Shown here: piece after piece, positions 25,360 through 34,073 of the stretch
How the letters are laid out: each line of letters begins with the position of its first letter
How positions within the stretch are numbered: the first letter of the stretch is position 1
Position numbers and translations under genes: made by a program
The notes under the pieces: model-generated
What the model was told of the DNA's origin: nothing
Database searches by the model: none
The model's input: the letters and a program-made list of their open reading frames with translations, nothing else
NCBI RefSeq assembly: GCF_002210165.1
Contig: NZ_AQQP01000003.1
Coordinates: forward strand, 370,708-434,707
Reading direction: 5' to 3'
Length of the DNA stretch: 64,000 bases
From: Phaeobacter sp. 22II1-1F12B
Lineage (GTDB): Bacteria; Pseudomonadota; Alphaproteobacteria; Rhodobacterales; Rhodobacteraceae

Positions 25360-28300
25360 ATGCTGAGGAAAAAGACCAACGGGGTGGCGCGACGCCCGCA
25401 GCGGACAAGTATCCTTTCCCGTGTCGGGGAAAACACCGTGGACCGCCGCGCCTTTCTGCGCGGCTCGGGGCTGGCCATCGGGGGCCTTGCGGCAGTCGGC
25501 GCGACCGGCGGCACCGTAACCCGCGCCACGGCGCAGTCTGCGGCGCAGACGGCGGTTGAAACCATCAAATCGGTCTGCACCCATTGCTCGGTTGGCTGTA
25601 CGGTCGTCGCCGAGGTCGAAAACGGCGTCTGGACAGGACAAGAGCCCGGCTGGGACAGCCCGTTCAACCTTGGCGCTCATTGCGCGAAAGGCGCATCGGT
25701 GCGCGAGCACGCCCATGGGGAGCGGCGGCTCAAGTACCCGATGAAGAAAGTCGGCGGCGAATGGACCCGGATCAGCTGGGAAGACGCGATCAACGAGATC
25801 GGCGACCAGATGAACGTGATCCGCGAAGAAAGCGGCCCTGACAGCGTCTACTGGCTGGGTTCTGCCAAGCATTCCAACGAACAGGCCTACCTGTTCCGCA
25901 AGTTCGCGGCCTACTGGGGCACGAATAACGTCGATCACCAGGCACGTATCTGCCACTCGACCACCGTTGCGGGTGTTGCGAACACATGGGGCTACGGCGC
26001 CATGACCAACAGCTACAACGACATCCATAACTCCAAGGCGATCTTCATCATCGGTGGCAACCCTGCCGAGGCGCATCCGGTCTCGCTCCAGCATCTGCTG
26101 AAGGCGAAAGAGCAGAACAACGCGCCGCTTATCGTCTGCGACCCGCGTTTCACGCGCACGGCGGCCCATGCGGACGAATTCGTCCGGCTGCGTCCGGGCA
26201 GCGACGTGGCGCTGGTCTGGGGCATCCTCTGGCACCTGTTCGAGAACGGCTGGGAGGACAAGGAATTCATCCGAACCCGTGTCTGGGGCATGGACCAGAT
26301 CCGCGACGAGGTGAAAAAGTGGACCCCCGAGGAAACCGAGCGAGTGACCGGCGTACCGGGCAGCCAGCTCAAGCGGGTGGCGCGGACGCTGGCGAACAAC
26401 CGCCCCGGTACGGTGATCTGGTGCATGGGCGGCACCCAGCACACCACCGGCAACAACAACACCCGCGCGTATTGCATTCTGCAGCTGGCGCTGGGGAACA
26501 TGGGCACCTCGGGCGGCGGCACCAATATCTTCCGCGGCCATGACAACGTGCAGGGCGCAACCGACCTTGGCGTGCTGTCGCACACCCTGCCGGGCTATTA
26601 CGGGTTGTCCGATGGCGCCTGGGCCCACTGGGCGCGCGTCTGGGGCGAGGACCTGGACTGGCTGAAAGGCCAGTTTGCCACCGTCAAGGGCGAGGATGGC
26701 GAGGACCAGAACCTGTGCACCCTGACCGGTATCCCGGTCAGCCGCTGGATCGACGGCGTTCTCGAGGACCCGGCCAATACCGACCAGCCGAACCCGGTCC
26801 GGGCGATGGTTCTTTGGGGTCACGCGCCGAACTCGCAGACGCGGATGAAGGAAATGAAGACGGCGATGGAAAAGCTCGACATGCTTGTCGTGATCGATCC
26901 CTACCCGACCGTTTCCGCCGTGATGAACGACCGCACCGATGGCGTTTACCTGCTGCCGGCCGCGACGCAGTTCGAAACGTATGGCTCGGTGACCGCGTCG
27001 AACCGGTCGCTCCAGTGGCGCGAGCAGGTGGTACAGCCCCTGTTCGAATCCAAGCCCGATCACGAGATCATCGGCCTGTTCGCGAATAAGTTCGGCTTTG
27101 CCGACCGCCTGTTCCGCAACATCGAGATGGACGATGCGAACACGCCCAACGTCGAAAGCACGCTGCGCGAGATCAACAAGGGCATGTGGACCATCGGCTA
27201 TACCGGGCAGACGCCCGAACGCCTCAAGTTGCACATGGCGAACCAGCAGACCTTTGACCGCACCACGCTTCAGGCGGTCGGCGGTCCTGCAGATGGCGAC
27301 TATTACGGTCTGCCATGGCCCTGCTGGGGCACGGCCGAGATCAACCACCCCGGCACGCCAAACCTGTACGACATGTCGAAACCGGTGGCCGAAGGCGGCC
27401 TGACCTTCCGCGCCCGTTTCGGGGTGGAACGCGATGGTGAAAACCTGCTGGCCGAAGGTGTTTATTCGGTCGGATCGGAAATCCAGGACGGCTATCCCGA
27501 GTTTACCTACCAGATGCTGATGGATCTCGGCTGGGACGACGATCTGACCCGCGAGGAAAAGATCGTCATGGGCGGCATCGTCGGGTTCGAAGGGCTTGAT
27601 GCCACGGTCGGCGAAAGCGATGACGGCGACGATGGCACGACCTCGCCCAGCGGCGATCAGGCCTCGAACGAGGAGGTCGGTGAACAGTCGATGTCCCCCT
27701 TCCCGTCCGACTACGACGAGAAGGTCGCCGCGATCAACTGGAAGACCGACCTCTCGGGCGGTATCCAGCGGGTTGCGATTGCCCATGGCTGCGCGCCCTT
27801 TGGCAATGCCAAGGCCCGCGCCGTGGTCTGGACCTTCCCCGATCCGGTGCCTGTCCACCGCGAGCCGCTTTATTCGAACCGGCGCGATCTGGTAGCGGAT
27901 TACCCGACCTACGAAGACCGCAAGTTCTACCGTCTGCCGACCATGTACGAGTCGATCCAGAAGAACGACTTTTCCGAAGAATATCCGATCATCCTTACCT
28001 CGGGTCGTCTGGTCGAATACGAAGGCGGCGGGGACGAGACACGGTCCAACCCGTGGCTGGCGGAATTGCAGCAGGACATGTTTGTCGAGATCAATACCCG
28101 CGACGCCAACAACCTTGGGGTCCGGGACGGCACGCAGGTCTGGGTCGAAGGCCCGGAAGGCGGCAAGGTCAAGGTGATGGCGATGGTCACCAACCGGGTG
28201 GGCGCGGGCGTAGCCTTTATGCCCTTCCACTTTGGCGGCCATTTCGAGGGTGTCGACCTGCGGGACAAGTACCCGGATGGCGCGGACCCTTATGTTCTGG

Positions 28301-28395
28301 GCGAAAGTACCAACGTCGCGCAGACCTATGGCTATGACTCGGTGACCCAGATGCAGGAGACCAAGGCGACTCTCTGCAAGATCTGGGCAGCGTAA
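25360..28395 (+). CDS. fdhA: Formate dehydrogenase, catalytic molybdopterin (Mo/W) subunit
   Basis: A 1011-residue bis-MGD oxidoreductase oxidising formate to CO2 in the periplasm. The Tat motif DRRAFLRGSG lies near residue 30, CTHCSVGCTVV near 70 begins the 4Fe-4S site, and RICHSTTVAG holds Cys198 where other enzymes have selenocysteine as metal ligand. MCGGTQH-type and NMGTSGGGTNIFRGHDNVQG blocks bind the pterins. The start at 25360 is preceded by GGAGGACAAG; a longer frame exists but has no site. A 40-residue Asp/Gly/Ser-rich insert near 750-800 (ESDDGDDGTTSPSGD) is unusual. The tungstate importer nearby suggests W use, not provable here. Confidence 0.96.
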   Translation: MLRKKTNGVARRPQRTSILSRVGENTVDRRAFLRGSGLAIGGLAAVGATGGTVTRATAQSAAQTAVETIKSVCTHCSVGCTVVAEVENGVWTGQEPGWDSPFNLGAHCAKGASVREHAHGERRLKYPMKKVGGEWTRISWEDAINEIGDQMNVIREESGPDSVYWLGSAKHSNEQAYLFRKFAAYWGTNNVDHQARICHSTTVAGVANTWGYGAMTNSYNDIHNSKAIFIIGGNPAEAHPVSLQHLLKAKEQNNAPLIVCDPRFTRTAAHADEFVRLRPGSDVALVWGILWHLFENGWEDKEFIRTRVWGMDQIRDEVKKWTPEETERVTGVPGSQLKRVARTLANNRPGTVIWCMGGTQHTTGNNNTRAYCILQLALGNMGTSGGGTNIFRGHDNVQGATDLGVLSHTLPGYYGLSDGAWAHWARVWGEDLDWLKGQFATVKGEDGEDQNLCTLTGIPVSRWIDGVLEDPANTDQPNPVRAMVLWGHAPNSQTRMKEMKTAMEKLDMLVVIDPYPTVSAVMNDRTDGVYLLPAATQFETYGSVTASNRSLQWREQVVQPLFESKPDHEIIGLFANKFGFADRLFRNIEMDDANTPNVESTLREINKGMWTIGYTGQTPERLKLHMANQQTFDRTTLQAVGGPADGDYYGLPWPCWGTAEINHPGTPNLYDMSKPVAEGGLTFRARFGVERDGENLLAEGVYSVGSEIQDGYPEFTYQMLMDLGWDDDLTREEKIVMGGIVGFEGLDATVGESDDGDDGTTSPSGDQASNEEVGEQSMSPFPSDYDEKVAAINWKTDLSGGIQRVAIAHGCAPFGNAKARAVVWTFPDPVPVHREPLYSNRRDLVADYPTYEDRKFYRLPTMYESIQKNDFSEEYPIILTSGRLVEYEGGGDETRSNPWLAELQQDMFVEINTRDANNLGVRDGTQVWVEGPEGGKVKVMAMVTNRVGAGVAFMPFHFGGHFEGVDLRDKYPDGADPYVLGESTNVAQTYGYDSVTQMQETKATLCKIWAA

Positions 28396-28408
28396 GGAGG
28401 AGAACGAT

Positions 28409-29002
28409 ATGGCTAGAGCAAAATTTCTCTGCGATGCCGAACGCTGCATCGAGTGCAATGCCTGCGTTACCGCATGCAAGAACGAACACGAAGTGCCCTG
28501 GGGTATCAACCGCCGCCGGGTGGTGACGATCAATGACGGCGATCCGGGCGAACGCTCGATCTCGGTTGCCTGCATGCATTGCTCGGATGCGCCCTGCATG
28601 GCGGTCTGCCCGGTGGACTGTTTCTACCAGAACGAGGAAGGCATCGTCCTGCATTCCAAGGATCTCTGCATCGGCTGCGGCTATTGCTTTTACGCCTGCC
28701 CCTTTGGCGCGCCGCAATACCCGCAGGCGGGCAATTTCGGATCGCGCGGCAAGATGGACAAATGCACCTTCTGCGCCGGCGGCCCCGAGGAAAACAACTC
28801 GGCAGCCGAATTCGCCAAATACGGGCGCAACCGGATCGCCGAGGGCAAACTGCCGATCTGCGCCGAGATGTGTTCGACCAAGGCACTGCTCGCAGGCGAT
28901 GGCGACACGGTTTCGGCGATCTACCGCGAACGCGTCGTGGCGCGCGGCTTTGGCTCGGGCGCATGGGGCTGGGGCACAGCCTATGACCAAAAGGGCAACT
29001 AA
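28409..29002 (+). CDS. fdhB: Formate dehydrogenase iron-sulfur (beta) subunit
   Basis: A 197-residue FDH3-type beta subunit with four 4Fe-4S sites: CIECNACVTACKNEHEVPWG, CMHCSDAPCMAVCPVDCF, CIGCGYCFYACPFGAPQ and the split CTFCAGG with CAEMCSTKALL. It passes electrons from FdhA towards the membrane cytochrome b. It follows fdhA by 13 bases with AAGGAGGAG. It has no signal of its own, as expected for hitch-hiking export with FdhA. A strong terminator follows although fdhC is downstream. Confidence 0.95.
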   Translation: MARAKFLCDAERCIECNACVTACKNEHEVPWGINRRRVVTINDGDPGERSISVACMHCSDAPCMAVCPVDCFYQNEEGIVLHSKDLCIGCGYCFYACPFGAPQYPQAGNFGSRGKMDKCTFCAGGPEENNSAAEFAKYGRNRIAEGKLPICAEMCSTKALLAGDGDTVSAIYRERVVARGFGSGAWGWGTAYDQKGN

Positions 29003-29027
29003 GCCTTTCTGATCAAAGACGAAAACA

Positions 29028-29058
29028 AAAAAGCCCCGGCCCTGTGCCGGGGCTTTTT
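29028..29058 (+). terminator. Rho-independent terminator after fdhB
   Basis: GCCCCGGC at 29033-29040 pairs with GCCGGGGC at 29046-29053 (loop CCTGT), flanked by an A run on the left and TTTTT on the right. It separates fdhAB from the RTX gene and fdhC. Confidence 0.92.
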
Positions 29059-29205
29059 GCATCTGATCCGCATCCGCCTGTCACAACTCAGCCGCGCGCG
29101 CATCGAAATGGCGCATTGTCCGGGACGGCGGGGTTAGGGTAAAATTCCCGTTATCCGATTTCCTGATTTCTATTTTCCTTCATACCCATTCACGAGGTAA
29201 TCCTC

Positions 29206-30177
29206 ATGGCTATTGTTACCTTTTTTCCTGTCGGGTCGGGCAATTCGACCTATTACAACCTGCTGGATGCCCTGCGAGTCGATGGCGCGGTCAGCGCCGA
29301 TGCGACGACGATTGTCGGCGTGACGACTCTCTACGCCTACCAGTTCTATGACCCCTACTACCCCTATCCGCCCTATGGCGGTGACGAGATCGCGGATGTC
29401 ACCATCGAGGGCAGCTTTACCTATGGCGATCTTGCGACCGTTTCGGGCACGATTTCTTCGATCACGGTAAGCGTTGATGGCGAAGACCTGATGGAGATCA
29501 CCGGTATCATTGGCGACGCAAGCCGGATCTGGGCCTTGCTGAACGGCGGTTCAGGATACCAGGTCGAAGTCTTCAGCGGAAACGACACGTTCAACGGCAC
29601 CGATGAATCCGACTACTTTCAAGGCTACGACGGGCGGGACAAGCTGTTTGGCATGGCGGGATATGACAGCCTGTACGGGGGCGACAACAATGACCGGATA
29701 CGCGGCGGCGATGGTGGCGACTATCTTTACGGCGGCAAGGGCAGCGACCGGATGTTCGGAAATGCCGGGCGCGACAACCTTTATGGCGGCGGCGGTGACG
29801 ACCATATGTCCGGCGGTGCCGGGCGCGACTGGATCGTCGGCGGGCGTGGTGACAACATCATGGATGGCGGCGCCAAGAACGACACCCTGATTTCGGGCAA
29901 CGCCAGCAATACCCTGACCGGCGGCAGTGGCAACGATACTTTCATCTTCAAGAAATTCGGCGAGGACGACCTGACGATCGCGCACACGATCATGGATTTC
30001 GAAGAGGGAGACACGCTGCTTTTCACCGAATTCCGCCGCAACATGGAGCTGGAATTCACCCAGGACGGCAATGATGTCGTCATCACTTATAACAACAATA
30101 TGGTCACTGTTCTCGACGCCGTGCTGGCCGAGGTGGAAAGCGCCGTGGATACTGTGCGCTACGACTATTACTACTAA
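29206..30177 (+). CDS. RTX-type calcium-binding protein, probably type I secreted
   Basis: A 323-residue acidic protein. The first 120 residues form a beta-rich domain with a Tyr/Pro stretch (FYDPYYPYPPYGGDE); residues about 125-250 are roughly ten GGxGxDxxx nonapeptide repeats (GGDGGDYLYGGKGSDRMFGN, GGGGDDHMSGGAGRDW) that bind Ca2+ as a beta roll. The C-terminus ends with DTVRYDYYY, a hydrophobic tail of the type read by type I secretion. No ABC exporter is nearby. It interrupts the usual fdhB-fdhC order and has its own terminators, so it looks like an insertion into the locus rather than a formate dehydrogenase part. Confidence 0.87.
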   Translation: MAIVTFFPVGSGNSTYYNLLDALRVDGAVSADATTIVGVTTLYAYQFYDPYYPYPPYGGDEIADVTIEGSFTYGDLATVSGTISSITVSVDGEDLMEITGIIGDASRIWALLNGGSGYQVEVFSGNDTFNGTDESDYFQGYDGRDKLFGMAGYDSLYGGDNNDRIRGGDGGDYLYGGKGSDRMFGNAGRDNLYGGGGDDHMSGGAGRDWIVGGRGDNIMDGGAKNDTLISGNASNTLTGGSGNDTFIFKKFGEDDLTIAHTIMDFEEGDTLLFTEFRRNMELEFTQDGNDVVITYNNNMVTVLDAVLAEVESAVDTVRYDYYY

Positions 30178-30186
30178 GCGACGCCA

Positions 30187-30212
30187 CCGGGCCGGTTTCC
30201 CGACCGGCCCGG
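30187..30212 (+). terminator. Hairpin after RTX gene
   Basis: CCGGGCCGGT at 30187-30196 and ACCGGCCCGG at 30203-30212 form a perfect 10-bp stem with a six-base loop. No U tract follows, but the stem is very stable. Confidence 0.75.
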
Positions 30213-30456
30213 GCACCCCAAGACTTGGAATGCGGTAGGGCTTGCACGGTTCTGTCAGGAAACTGTAGCTGCCCGGTCCAGCACCTACCTTCCACCAGCA
30301 CATTAACCTTCCTTAACATGAGACTGTAAATGTTAAGATTTCCAGATTGAAAACCTTACCCGGCATCCCGCGATAAACCTGACTTTCATCCGCATTTTCT
30401 TTGCAAATCCCCCGGAAAGAGCTAGGTTTGAAGCAATTGATTACGGGGAGGTTTCA

Positions 30457-31671
30457 ATGTCCTATCTGCGCTGTTTTCTTGTCATCCTTGCAATGGTGCT
30501 GACACCCTGGCCGATGATCTCGCAGGCGCAGGAGACCACCGCTCCCCCCGTTGACCGCAGCGCAACCGGCGGTGCCCAGACGCTCGAGGATATCCTCGCC
30601 CGTCAGCGTGGTCAGGAAATCGACGATAGTTTCCGCCGCGATGCAACCGGCAGCGCCGATAACGCGGCGGGCATCGCTAACCAGCTTGGGACGCTTGGTG
30701 GCGCATCGGATTCCGAGATGTACCGGGCGATCCGCTACGGCAGCGCGGATGTGACAGTTTCGAATAACGGTCCCGCCTCGAACGTGCTGATACAGGACGG
30801 CGGCATGTGGTGGCTGGAATTCCGCCGTGGCCCGCTGGCGACTTATGGCGCTTGGCTGCTTGGCGGCACGCTTGTCGTGTTGGCGCTGTTCTACCTGATC
30901 CGGGGCCGCATCCGTATCGAGGGCCGGAAAACCGGGCGCAAGCTGCTGCGTTTCACCGGCTTTGAACGCTTCGGTCACTGGCTTTTCGCAGGGTCCTTCC
31001 TGCTGTTGGCGCTGACCGGTCTGATATCGCTCTTTGGCCGCATGGTGCTGATCCCTGCCTTTGGCCATCAGGCGTTTTCGACCCTCGCGATCGCCTCGAA
31101 ATGGGTGCATAACAACGTCGCCTGGGCCTTTATGCTGGGGCTTGTCATCGTCACGGTGAACTGGATCTGGCATAACCTGCCCGACAAGACCGATCTGAAA
31201 TGGCTGGCGCAGGGCGGCGGGTTGTTCTCCAAGCACACGCACCCGCCCGCCAAGAAATTCAATGCAGGTCAAAAGCTTATCTTCTGGGCCTGCATCGTTC
31301 TGGGTCTGTCGATCAGCGCCTCGGGCCTGTCGCTGCTGTTTCCCTTCCAGCTGCCCATGTTCGCCTCGACCTTTGCGCATCTGAACGACTGGGGCCTGCC
31401 GCAGCTTGTCGGCCTTGGCCCGCTGCCCGACCAGATGGCCCCGCATGAAGAGATGCAATATTCGCAGCTCTGGCACTCGATTGTCGCCTTCGTCTTCATC
31501 GCCATCATTTTTGCCCATATCTACCTTGGCACGCTGGGCATGGAGGGCGCGTTTGACGCGATGGGCACCGGCCGTGTGGAGGAACAATGGGCGCGCGAGC
31601 ACCACAGTCTCTGGGTGGATGAGGTCAAATCCCGCGAGACCAGAAAAGGTGCTGCAACCCCGGCCGAGTAA
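30457..31671 (+). CDS. fdhC: Formate dehydrogenase cytochrome b556 (gamma) subunit
   Basis: A 404-residue membrane protein. Residues 1-29 are a signal peptide ending ISQAQ; an about 110-residue periplasmic domain follows, then a first helix at about 128-148 (YGAWLLGGTLVVLALFYLI) and a four-helix cytochrome b core. Haem-ligand His residues are seen in GFERFGHWLFAG, KWVHNNVAWAF and FAHIYLGTLG. It takes electrons from FdhB to quinone. GGGGAGG precedes the ATG. It is separated from fdhB by the RTX gene and a 279-base gap that must hold its own promoter; it is followed after one base by the WD40-cytochrome gene. Confidence 0.93.
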   Translation: MSYLRCFLVILAMVLTPWPMISQAQETTAPPVDRSATGGAQTLEDILARQRGQEIDDSFRRDATGSADNAAGIANQLGTLGGASDSEMYRAIRYGSADVTVSNNGPASNVLIQDGGMWWLEFRRGPLATYGAWLLGGTLVVLALFYLIRGRIRIEGRKTGRKLLRFTGFERFGHWLFAGSFLLLALTGLISLFGRMVLIPAFGHQAFSTLAIASKWVHNNVAWAFMLGLVIVTVNWIWHNLPDKTDLKWLAQGGGLFSKHTHPPAKKFNAGQKLIFWACIVLGLSISASGLSLLFPFQLPMFASTFAHLNDWGLPQLVGLGPLPDQMAPHEEMQYSQLWHSIVAFVFIAIIFAHIYLGTLGMEGAFDAMGTGRVEEQWAREHHSLWVDEVKSRETRKGAATPAE

Positions 31672-31672
31672 C

Positions 31673-32947
31673 ATGCCCCTCCGCGCGATGCGCCTGTCTC
31701 TTGCCTTATGCCTCGCACCGCTTTGCGCGCACGCGCAAGAGGTGCAGGCGCTGTCCGGCCATGGCGGACCGGTCATGGCCATCGAAACCCTGCCCGATGG
31801 ACGTTTGGCGACCGCAAGCTTCGACAACGCGGTCGGCCTTTGGGAAAACGCGGCCCCGGTCTGGCTCGACGGGCACGAAGCCGCAGTGAACACGGTGCTT
31901 TATGCGGATGGCACCCTCTGGTCCGGTGGCGACGATTTCACCCTGCGCCGCTGGCCCACGGGCGAAGTCATTGGCCGCCACGAAGGCAAGATCACCGCGC
32001 TCGCCACCTTCCCCGGTCTGATGGCCTCGGCAAGCTGGGACGGGTCCATCGGGCTCTGGCCACTGGATGGAGCCGCTCCGACCCGCCTGACCGGCCATGA
32101 CGGCGGTGTCAACGCGCTGGCCGCCAGTGCCGATGGCGCAACGCTATATTCGGCCGCAAGCGACGGCACGATCCGGGCTTGGGACATCGGCGCGAAAAGC
32201 GAGGTCCGGCAGATCCTCCAGCACGGGTTCGGCATCAACAGGCTGGCGTTGAACGAAGATGCTGGCTGGCTGGCTTATGGCACGGTCGATGGATCGACCA
32301 AGGTGATCGACATCGGCACTGGGGAACAAATCGCCGATTTCACACTCGAACGCCGCCCGATCCTAGCCCTCGCCCAAAGCGCCGACGGAACCCGGCTCGC
32401 CATTGGCGACGGCATGGGGTTCATCACCGTGGTAGAGACGGACCATTGGCAGATTGAAAGCGACCGCCGCGCCGCCAGCAAGGGCCCGGTCTGGACGCTT
32501 GCCTTCTCGGATGATGGCACCCGGCTTTACGCGGGCGGTCTCGACAGCACGTTCTACAGCTGGCCGGTCGCACAGGCCGGCGAAGGTTCTCCCATCGCCG
32601 CCGCCGAACACAGCTTTCAGCGCGCCCCGGAAGATATGGAAAACGGCGAGCGCCAGTTCGCCCGGAAATGTTCGATCTGCCACACCCTGACCCCCGGCAG
32701 CAACCGCCGCGCCGGCCCGACGCTACATGCGCTTTTCGGACGGCAGGCCGGAACGGTGGCCGGCTACAGCTATTCCGAGAGGCTTGACGGATCGGATATC
32801 GTCTGGAATGACAAGAGCATAGACGCCCTGTTCGACCTCGGCCCCGACCATTACATCCCCGGCTCGAAAATGCCGATGCAGCGGATCGCCGACCCCGATG
32901 ACCGGGCCGACCTGATCGATTACCTGCGCCGCGCCACCACCCCGTAA
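31673..32947 (+). CDS. WD40-repeat protein fused to a class I cytochrome c
   Basis: A 424-residue exported fusion. MRLSLALCLAPLCAHAQ is the signal peptide. About six WD40 blades span residues 25-310 (LSGHGGPVMAIETLPDGRLA, LTGHDGGVNALAASADGATL, SDGTIRAWDIG). The last 110 residues are a cytochrome c with haem motif CSICH at 333-337, RAGPTLHALFGRQAGTVAGY, and the axial Met400 in GSKMPM. The start overlaps the fdhC end region by one base of spacing, so both are co-translated. It could be a periplasmic electron carrier that accepts electrons near formate dehydrogenase, held by a propeller scaffold; partner unknown. Confidence 0.86.
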   Translation: MPLRAMRLSLALCLAPLCAHAQEVQALSGHGGPVMAIETLPDGRLATASFDNAVGLWENAAPVWLDGHEAAVNTVLYADGTLWSGGDDFTLRRWPTGEVIGRHEGKITALATFPGLMASASWDGSIGLWPLDGAAPTRLTGHDGGVNALAASADGATLYSAASDGTIRAWDIGAKSEVRQILQHGFGINRLALNEDAGWLAYGTVDGSTKVIDIGTGEQIADFTLERRPILALAQSADGTRLAIGDGMGFITVVETDHWQIESDRRAASKGPVWTLAFSDDGTRLYAGGLDSTFYSWPVAQAGEGSPIAAAEHSFQRAPEDMENGERQFARKCSICHTLTPGSNRRAGPTLHALFGRQAGTVAGYSYSERLDGSDIVWNDKSIDALFDLGPDHYIPGSKMPMQRIADPDDRADLIDYLRRATTP

Positions 32948-32968
32948 CACCAGAGGGAACCCGACAGA

Positions 32969-33094
32969 ATGAAAGCCGCGATCCTCGCCTTTGCCGCCAT
33001 CGCCGTGATCTCAATAGCCGCCTGGTACGGGCTGCATGAAATCGGTTTTAGTTCGGCACAGGCCACCAGCAGCCCCGACGTGCGGCTCGACTAG
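32969..33094 (+). CDS. 41-residue single-pass membrane peptide
   Basis: MKAAILAFAAIAVISIAAWY starts a 41-residue product with one hydrophobic helix and a polar tail ending SPDVRLD. It begins 21 bases after the cytochrome c gene with AGAGGGAA upstream, and its stop is two bases before the next gene, so gene-scale spacing supports it. It may be a small periplasm-facing subunit or anchor of the formate dehydrogenase system. No family is recognised. Confidence 0.65.
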   Translation: MKAAILAFAAIAVISIAAWYGLHEIGFSSAQATSSPDVRLD

Positions 33095-33096
33095 GT

Positions 33097-33969
33097 TTGC
33101 CCGACTACCTGACCACCCGCGAACTGGCCGACCTGCTGCGCATCGGCGAGCGCAAGGTCTATGACCTCGCCGCCAATGGCGAGGTGCCCTGCGTCCGCGC
33201 CGTCGGCAAATTGCTCTTCCCGCAGGCCGAGATCACCGCATGGCTCGCCGCCTCGCGCAGCGGCCCCGAAACCGCCGACCAACCCCTGCCCCCGATCCTT
33301 GCCGGCAGCCACGACCCGCTGCTCGACTGGGCGCTGCGCGAAAGCGGATCCGGCCTTGCCAGCTACTACGATGGTTCCTTTGACGGTATCGAAAGGCTTG
33401 CCAAGCGCGAGGCACAGGCCGCCGGGCTGCATATCCGCGAAGGCGATGGCTGGAACCGCGGCGCACTCAGGGCAAAGCTCGGCGAAGCACCGCTCGTGTT
33501 GGTCGAAATCGCCCGCCGTCAGCGCGGCCTCCTGCTCGCCCCCGGTGTCACCGGCATCGAGAGTTTCGCCGATCTGAAAGGCCGCCGCGTCGTGTTGCGG
33601 CAGGACAATGCCGCCTCCCAGCGCGAATTCGATACCCGCCTTACAGAGGCAGGTCTCACCTCCTCCGACATCGCGCCGCTCGATACCCGCGCCCGCACCG
33701 AAGAAGAACTCGCCATTGCCCTGCATGACGGCAAGGCCGAGGCCGGCTTTGGCCTCGGCGCCCTCTCGGGCCTCTATGGTCTCACCTTCACATCACTTAC
33801 CGAAGAACGCTTCGACCTTGCCTTTTGGCGTCGCGCATGGTTCGAACCGCCGCTTCAGAAACTGATGACCTTCCTCGCCAGCCCCGCCTGCGCGGACCGC
33901 GCCCGCGAACTCGGCGGCTACGACCTTTCCGGCCTGGGCACCGTACATCACAACGGCGCCCGCGCCTGA
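33097..33969 (+). CDS. HTH regulator with periplasmic-binding-protein-like sensor, probable oxyanion regulator
   Basis: A 290-residue protein with an excisionase-type helix-turn-helix at residues 4-50 (YLTTRELADLLRIGERKVYD) fused to a PBP-like domain (PF12727 style): LAGSHDPLLDWALRESGSGL, YYDGSFDGIERLAKREAQAA, GIESFADLKGRRVVLRQDNA. This domain resembles molybdate/tungstate-binding proteins and occurs in one-component regulators. It lies between the formate dehydrogenase genes and the tungstate transporter, so a tungstate or molybdate sensor controlling both is a reasonable inference. The start is a TTG at 33097, two bases after the previous stop. The 3' end converges on tupA. Confidence 0.83.
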   Translation: MPDYLTTRELADLLRIGERKVYDLAANGEVPCVRAVGKLLFPQAEITAWLAASRSGPETADQPLPPILAGSHDPLLDWALRESGSGLASYYDGSFDGIERLAKREAQAAGLHIREGDGWNRGALRAKLGEAPLVLVEIARRQRGLLLAPGVTGIESFADLKGRRVVLRQDNAASQREFDTRLTEAGLTSSDIAPLDTRARTEEELAIALHDGKAEAGFGLGALSGLYGLTFTSLTEERFDLAFWRRAWFEPPLQKLMTFLASPACADRARELGGYDLSGLGTVHHNGARA

Positions 33970-33992
33970 CTACCCTCAACCATACAGGTTAA

Positions 33993-34016
33993 GGGCGCGG
34001 CCTCTAAGCCACGCCC
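33993..34016. terminator. Hairpin between HTH-PBP gene and tupA
   Basis: GGGCGCGGC at 33993-34001 pairs with GCCACGCCC at 34008-34016 with one mismatch and a six-base loop. It lies in the convergent gap and may terminate the rightward fdh unit. Confidence 0.6.
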
Positions 34017-34052
34017 CTGCTTCTTTGGGTCAAAAAATATCCCCGCCGGAGG
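34017..34052 (+). repeat. Dispersed intergenic element, copy 1
   Basis: CTGCTTCTTTGGGTCAAAAA followed by ATATCCCCGCCGGAGG. It lies in the convergent gap before tupA. This copy has six A residues in the central run where two others have five. Confidence 0.75.
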
Positions 34053-34073
34053 CATGCCCGGCAGGGCATTCCC

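Noticed and set aside
25141..28599. Long open frame of 1152 codons on the minus strand opposite fdhA
   Set aside because: It is the shadow of a high-GC gene; the plus-strand protein has all formate dehydrogenase motifs, while the reverse product is low-complexity and matches no fold I know.
29580..29930. Tandem DNA repeats at the RTX gene as a CRISPR or satellite
   Set aside because: The periodicity is 27 bases in frame and encodes GGxGxD nonapeptides; units are diverged at DNA level and there are no spacers.
34017..34052. Dispersed element as a rho-independent terminator
   Set aside because: The element has no self-complementary stem followed by a U tract; real hairpins lie next to it at some copies only.
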